A DNA stretch of 64,000 nucleotides from positions 519,001 to 583,000 of the forward strand of contig QVRM01000412.1 of NCBI GenBank assembly GCA_003439945.1, in the 5' to 3' direction. Shown piece by piece: positions 59,031 through 64,000 of the stretch. The notes under the pieces are model-generated. The model saw nothing but the letters and a program-made list of their open reading frames with translations. It was not told where the DNA came from and searched no databases. The position numbers were made by a program, and so were the translations under genes. Positions within the stretch are counted from its first letter, which is position 1; each line of letters opens with the position of its first letter. The DNA is from Dermanyssus gallinae. Its lineage: Eukaryota; Arthropoda; Arachnida; Mesostigmata; Dermanyssidae.

Positions 59031-59079
59031 CGAGTGTTGTCGTTAGGTATTGTTTTGCGTCACTGTCGTTATTGTTGTG

Positions 59080-59245
59080 GTTGTTGTACTTGTTGCTGCC
59101 TCCGTTATTGGCGCCTTGTTGATATCGTTGTTGTCATTGTTGCTGTGGTCGTTGTTGTTGTTGTGATCGTTGTTGTTGTTGTCGTCGTCGTTGTAGTTTT
59201 TGTTGTTGTCGTCGTCGCCGCTGTTGTTGTTACAACCGCTGTCGG
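59080..59245. repeat. (GTT)/(GTC) triplet-rich tract
   Basis: TTGTTGTTG interrupted by TCGTCG. Poly-Val/Leu frames result from composition. Confidence 0.85.
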
Positions 59246-59824
59246 TGTTTCTCGAACGTGTAGCTGCAGCGTTGTCGGTGCGTGTGCTGATGTTCTTGTA
59301 TTATTTGTCTTATTGTGTGTTTTGTGTACGCGTCGATACGTTGTAGTATTAGACACACATACACAGCGAAGAAGAGAGATAGAGAGATATACACACAGAG
59401 AAACAGGGACACACAATCACACACACAAAGTCGCTCCCAGATATACAGATCGACAAACAGGCAGAGAGGTCGAAACAAGCTACTAACTAGTAGTTTGTAG
59501 AAACTAAAGTAGAAACTTGTTTGTTTGGAAAACGAATGGAAACACCGATGAAGGCAGAGCAAAAGTGGGTGCACAAGTCTACGCGAGGCTACGACGCGAT
59601 GGTGAAGATGAGGATTCTGACGATGACGACAACAACAACAACGACAATGACAACAATAGCAACAAAAGCAACAACAACAACCACAACACAAATGGCGGAA
59701 ACAACGGCTTACCACCCTGCTAGGGCACGATCGACGCCGCGTGATGGAGGGAGGACAAGGAAGAACCGAGAAGGAGAACACCTTGATTAAACAACACGAA
59801 CTACGAAAAAGCGAAGATAGCGAA

Positions 59825-60250
59825 AGCACATACACGACGACGACAACAACGACAACGACGACGACGATGATGACGATGGCACCAATTAAAGACGAAACGT
59901 TTAACCAAACAACCGAAACAACCTGCGAAATAGCCGCTTGCCTAAATCACTGTGGGCGGCATGCTTGCTTACATGCTGCTGCTGTTGCTGTCTCTGATTC
60001 TGGTGGCAGTGTGTCTCTGTTGAGTTGTTCCAAATCGTCAAGAACAACGATGACAACAACAGCAACAACAACTGTGACAACAACAGCAACAACAACGACT
60101 GTGACAACAACTCTAACGATGACCAACACAACAACAACAGCAATAGCAACAATCGCAACAAGAACAGCAACAATCGCAACAACAGCCACCACCACAACAA
60201 CAGCAGCAGCAGCAGCAGCAACGGTCACCACTGTATCGACAACCACCCAA
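59825..60250. repeat. (ACA)/(ACG)/(CAG) triplet-rich tract
   Basis: Long ACAACGACGACA and ACAACAGCAACA runs ending in (CAG)n at about 60200-60220. Open in several frames on both strands, as expected for triplet repeats. Confidence 0.85.
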
Positions 60251-60985
60251 CGAAACAACAACGGCGAACTTTGTTGAAACGACAAAGCACCACTGAAGAA
60301 GAACACACGCACGCACCGTCGTTTTTCCGTCTTCCATCCGTCGAGTTGAAGCTCACCAACGAAGATTCGCTGCTGCCGCCACCACCATGAACAAATCTGC
60401 CATCACCGTTGCAGGACAGGATCGCTTCTCTGACCGACCGACCGACCAACCGACCAACTACACCGCCAGCACGGCTAGCAGCAAGCAGCACACTCAACGC
60501 AGCGGCGCCCAAAAGACCGCCTCGCTCTGCTCACAACCGGATCGGTCCGGATCCAACCGGCTCTCAGCGAGCCGACAACACAGACAGCCACAGCCACAGA
60601 CACGCGCAAAACACTCACCCAGACACAGAAGCACAACAACACAGAGACAACACAACAATAACGACAACAGCAGCAGCAGCAGCAGCAGTAGAGCGATCGG
60701 CAATAGTGGTGGCGACTGCCGCGGCGGCGGATCATTAAGCGACGGAACAACGCCGCGCCACCACTAATCGACGGAACGGGTCGCCGAGCGCGGGGAAAGC
60801 GAGCGAGCGAGAGAGAGAGAGAGAGAGCTAGCAACCGGGATAGGGAGGGGAAATAGAGAGAGGGGGGGGGAGATCGGATGGTAGGATGCGGGAAAAACGC
60901 CGCCAACGTTACTGCTGCTGCTGCTGCTGCCGCCAACGCCGCCATGAAGAGGGATGCATGGACAATAATGGTACAGTGGGTGGAT
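60250..60985. other. GC-rich, triplet-containing tract, no secure gene
   Basis: (ACCG)n-like CCGACCGACCGACC at about 60433-60455, (CAG)n at 60667-60690, (GA)n at 60809-60828 and (CTG)n at 60912-60930. GCCGCCATGAAG at 60939-60950 looks like a Kozak start but opens only about 24 codons. Confidence 0.4.
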
Positions 60986-60989
60986 AGAC

Positions 60990-61252
60990 AAACAACGGTC
61001 CGGATAGAGACTAGATAAACGGTCGGATGGACTAGATAAACGGTCGATAGATGACTAGATAAACGGTCGGATAGACTAGATAACGGTCGGATAGAGACTA
61101 GATAAACGGTCGAGACTAGTAACGAGTCGATAGAGACTAGATAAACGGTCGGATAGAGACTAGGTAAACGGTCGGATGAGACTAGTTAACCGGTCGGATA
61201 GAGACTAGATAACGGTCGGGTGAACTAGATTACGGTCGGGTAGACTATATGG
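60990..61252 (+). repeat. Minisatellite, about 11 units of 21-25 bp
   Basis: The unit ACTAGATAAACGGTCGGATA plus GAG is repeated with indels. Residual units continue at 62038-62125 and 62340-62395, and possibly 62625-62640, after the LINE and SINE insertions. Confidence 0.85.
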
Positions 61253-61254
61253 AG

Positions 61255-62036
61255 GGGGGTTTAAGTAACAAGGACTTGATGGAAGGCCATGTATGTGCCA
61301 GGACTGACCTTTGCTAATGCCTCTCTGATCCACAAGCGCAGGGTTGAGCAAGAAGTTAGAAACAATAGCAAAAGAGAAGTGATAAGATTTGCATTGGGTT
61401 GCCGTTTAATTGCGCCAGGGAATTTCTTGCGGGGAGACGGCACTTAGGATTAAAACGAAGTGGGATTGCAGAGTAGAGTTCGCAGCTAGGGAGATTGGGA
61501 TACAATAGTCAGCAATGGGCAAGAGCGAGGGTATCCGAGAAAATGGTGAAATCGAAGGTAAATTAAAAATTGGCGATGGGTTCCAGATCAAGTTTAGCAA
61601 CTATGTATACAAAGGAAAAGCGGAAAAGGAGCGGGGTAGAATGGGTATACGATCATTCAAGAGCGAGTGGGATGTTGGATACAAGGATACATAGAGCTAA
61701 ATATAAGGAGGAAAAGTAGGGATGAAGGAAAGTACAGAATGTCGAGCATGCGGTCAATCGAGCATATTATTAAAGAATGCATAGCCTTAGGGGGGAGGCA
61801 GAAATATAGAGCTGTCGGAGGCCCTAGTTCTAGAACCAAATGTTGGAAATGACGTGGTCGATATTACCAGGAAGAGGATGTCCCAATGGAACGCAAATAC
61901 TCAGTAGGTGTTGAAGTAGAGACGTGGATTATGTTGATGCGTAGGTAATATATATGCTGCCGCTCTAAGCGGCCCTGATACAAAAGGGTGACATGTGTAT
62001 CTAGGTATACATGCCAAGCGAACAATAAATCAGTCA
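61255..62036 (+). pseudogene. Non-LTR retrotransposon 3' fragment with terminal zinc-knuckle-like motif
   Basis: Broken plus-strand frames read ASLIHKRRVEQEVRN, REVIRFALGCRLIAPGNFLR and, near the end, ECRACGQSIEHIIKEC. The last is a CxxCx6Hx4C pattern typical of the C-terminus of many LINE ORF2 proteins. The element ends in repeated TCAA units at about 62028-62036, a common LINE 3' tail. It interrupts a minisatellite whose units lie on both sides. The 5' end is truncated and multiple stops are present. Confidence 0.6.
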
Positions 62037-62116
62037 ATCAATCAATAGACGCTCGGACAGGCGGATAGACGGACAAATACACTAGATAGGCAGAGGGACG
62101 AACGGTCACATAGACT

Positions 62117-62337
62117 AGATAAAGTAAAGTAAAGTTTTCGGGCTGTTGTCCCTCAGCCAAGATTTAACGGAGTCCACGGAACTGTTTTTCGCATTGCTCA
62201 TTCATACACGGACATGCCCCGCCATAAATACAAATCGGTGCAACGGTGGAGCTGCTCGAACCCGCGCTGCACCTGCTATGTGTCTCCTCCTCCGGTCGCG
62301 AGGCGCAGACTTAAGCCATCACGCCACCACCGGGCTC
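62117..62337 (-). repeat. tRNA-derived SINE (family S1), copy 5, with many micro-insertions
   Basis: All family landmarks are present on the minus strand, but the copy is about 30-40 bp longer because of small insertions, mostly about 3 bp (for example TCCTCCTCC for TCCTCC, CCACCACC for CCACC, CTGTTGTCCC for CTGACCC). Minisatellite sequence (ATAGACTAGATA) lies on both sides, consistent with insertion into that array. Confidence 0.8.
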
Positions 62338-62571
62338 GACACCAATAGACTAGATAGACGGACGGACGGATAGACTAGATTGACAAAGGAACGGACTCTT
62401 TTCTCGACTGCATTTCATACACACAACTCCTAATTCGATGTTGTCGAACACACGCAGAACCCGGTTAGCCCCACTCACATCCGGGATCGATCGAACTCCT
62501 CCACCGATCAGCCGTCAGAAGCCCTGCCGAAGTATAGGTTAAAAATAAATCGGAAGTATAACTAGATGAGA

Positions 62572-62575
<4 letters not shown>

Positions 62576-62620
<45 letters not shown>
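62576..62620. repeat. (TA)n microsatellite
   Basis: 45 bp of TA, just before a residual minisatellite unit. Confidence 0.95.
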
Positions 62621-62622
<2 letters not shown>

Positions 62623-63045
62623 GCTTGACTAGATAAACTGCTGCTGTCTCGGAGACTTATTGCACACAGAACAACGTCTAACGTCGTTCGAAAGAACACC
62701 CTTCGTGCATAAATGGCATAGACATTTCCACTGTGGCATCAAATCTACTTCAGACTTAGAGAACGTAGAGAAGACAAATGTTGACGCGCCAAACTCCCGA
62801 CGACACCGACCACAGGCCTACAGACGCCGGACTTCAACCCCGGATGTTGTCAGGCAGAGTGGCGGGCACTAAAATCGAGAATGATCTAAACTGATGGGAG
62901 AATTTGTGCCGCGACATTCCCTCGCGCTCAATCGGTTTTGATCCGCGCTCAGAAGTTGCCGAATCGCCGTGCATTCACTCGTGCGTTAAAGATATAGACA
63001 GTTCAGATTAGTCATACATTGCCACTATTGGTTGGTATTGCCTGT

Positions 63046-63297
63046 TGTTATTGATGACTCTGTAGCCATCTGCTCAGTCTGATACAATAGAACATAGATT
63101 TTCGCTTTATTTGTTTAAAATGTCTTACGTCAATTCGCACCTGGTACTCGTTAACGTTTAGGAGGAGTGCGAGGCTGTCACGCCTTACATTACAACGCCC
63201 TAGGGTATGGTCAAGCTCAGTGAGAAAATATTTTTTGTCGATGGAAGCGGAGAGCGAGAATGCTTCGTATGGGAGTGAGATGATTTTTTAATGCGTA
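63046..63297 (-). pseudogene. Possible LINE tail fragment related to the 46.8-kb copy
   Basis: An open minus-strand frame without an ATG reads YFLTELDHTLGRC, then NEYQVRIDVRHFKQI. The second block matches [15 protein letters not shown] of the RT remnant in the XPO1 intron (about 46820-46870). Nucleotide similarity at 63118-63157 is clear by eye. The remainder is not recognised. Confidence 0.35.
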
Positions 63298-63682
63298 CGT
63301 TTACGCAATGTACATCTTAAATGAATCATTTAATAATCATCAATTAATACCAAATGGATAGAGGTCACGTCTGTGGTTGCAAAGTAACTCAAATCTCACT
63401 ATGACCATATCAGGGGTGAGTACATACATGCAGCTACTAGGCTGACTTTCGTTCTCAATCAAGTCAATCGTCAAACCCGTAGAAGCGCAGAAAAATATTT
63501 ATTTTACTTCAAATCTTGCTCGAACGAATGCCCCACCAGCCAATAAGCACACTGAGCCTGTCTCCGTAGGATAGCAGCCTTCGTTAGGCAAGCGCGGGCA
63601 TAGACAACGTCGGTTGGAGGCAATGGCGAAGCAAGCTAAATAGACATGGCGGGAAATAGAAGATGCCCGCCACCCCAGTAAC

Positions 63683-64000
63683 GAAGACGCGGAAAGTCAC
63701 AAAATGCGCGGGCAATCTGTGATATTGTGACGAAGTTAGACACAATGCAGCAACAGAACAGCCAACTACTGGCGCCGTCGATAGTCGACCAAGCATCCAA
63801 TCCGCGCGTACACCGCGACGACCAACGAACCGTCACCAGCCACAACATCAGCATCGTCTTCGTAAACAACTCTGTAAAATTGCACTACAGTCGACACTAC
63901 AGCACATCATCGAACGTGCATCTCGTATTTCGAGGAATCGTCACCAGCCCCAACGTCAAGACTGTCCCGCTAAACAACCCCGACATGAGACCGCTCAGCT
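63683..64000 (+). CDS. Open frame running off the right edge, unidentified
   Basis: After a TAA at about 63680 the plus frame stays open to the window end (about 105 codons). The first ATG is at 63745 (MQQQNSQLLAPSIVDQASN). An internal near-direct repeat (about 63825 and 63937) suggests a repeat-derived sequence rather than a conserved gene. Confidence 0.15.

Noticed and set aside
60939..61015. Gene start at GCCGCCATGAAG
   Set aside because: Good Kozak context, but only about 24 codons before a stop at the minisatellite edge.
60990..61252. CRISPR-like array
   Set aside because: Contiguous degenerate minisatellite units with no unique spacers, in an animal genome.

Overview
This window is nuclear DNA from an intron-rich animal, most likely an arthropod and plausibly a chelicerate such as a mite. 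That placement is an inference from moderate introns with GT/AG splice sites, an animal-type exportin-1, and tRNA-derived SINEs, mariner/Tc1 remnants and non-LTR retrotransposon debris. No bacterial gene structure is present. Two protein-coding genes are secure, both on the minus strand. I assembled them exon by exon from protein similarity I recognise plus GT/AG boundaries with compatible phases.

Left end (about 1 to 9 kb): eight coding exons (323..8995) of an MFSD6-like major facilitator transporter. The start codon is at 8995 and the 3' end runs off the left edge. Its introns hold a mariner remnant, a long palindromic MITE-like element, a degenerate repeat copy and a possible retrotransposon gag fragment.

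Middle (about 9 to 46 kb): no securely identified gene. It is dominated by (TA)n, (TAA)n and triplet microsatellites, MITE-like inverted repeats, tRNA-derived SINEs, four decayed copies of one non-LTR retrotransposon C-terminal region, an internally deleted IS630/Tc1/mariner-superfamily transposase and several dispersed repeats. Two stretches look coding without a recognised family: a TATA-preceded ORF at 41155..41355 (+) and an open stretch at about 36095..36530 (-).

Right part (46.4 to 54.3 kb): the complete ten-exon coding region of XPO1/CRM1 (46391..54134, minus strand, 1095 residues). Its introns carry a reverse-transcriptase pseudogene, a tRNA-Ala-like SINE head and TA arrays. Beyond it (54.3 to 64 kb) come triplet-rich low-complexity DNA, a minisatellite of about 23-bp units interrupted by a LINE fragment and a SINE, and more LINE debris.

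The two genes have unrelated roles: membrane transport of an unknown substrate, and nuclear export of NES cargo. Nothing suggests they work together. The most interesting layer is the repeats. TA arrays repeatedly sit at the ends or centres of non-autonomous elements. One SINE family occurs five times. Two unrelated repeats on the right side carry many small triplet-like insertions relative to their other copies.
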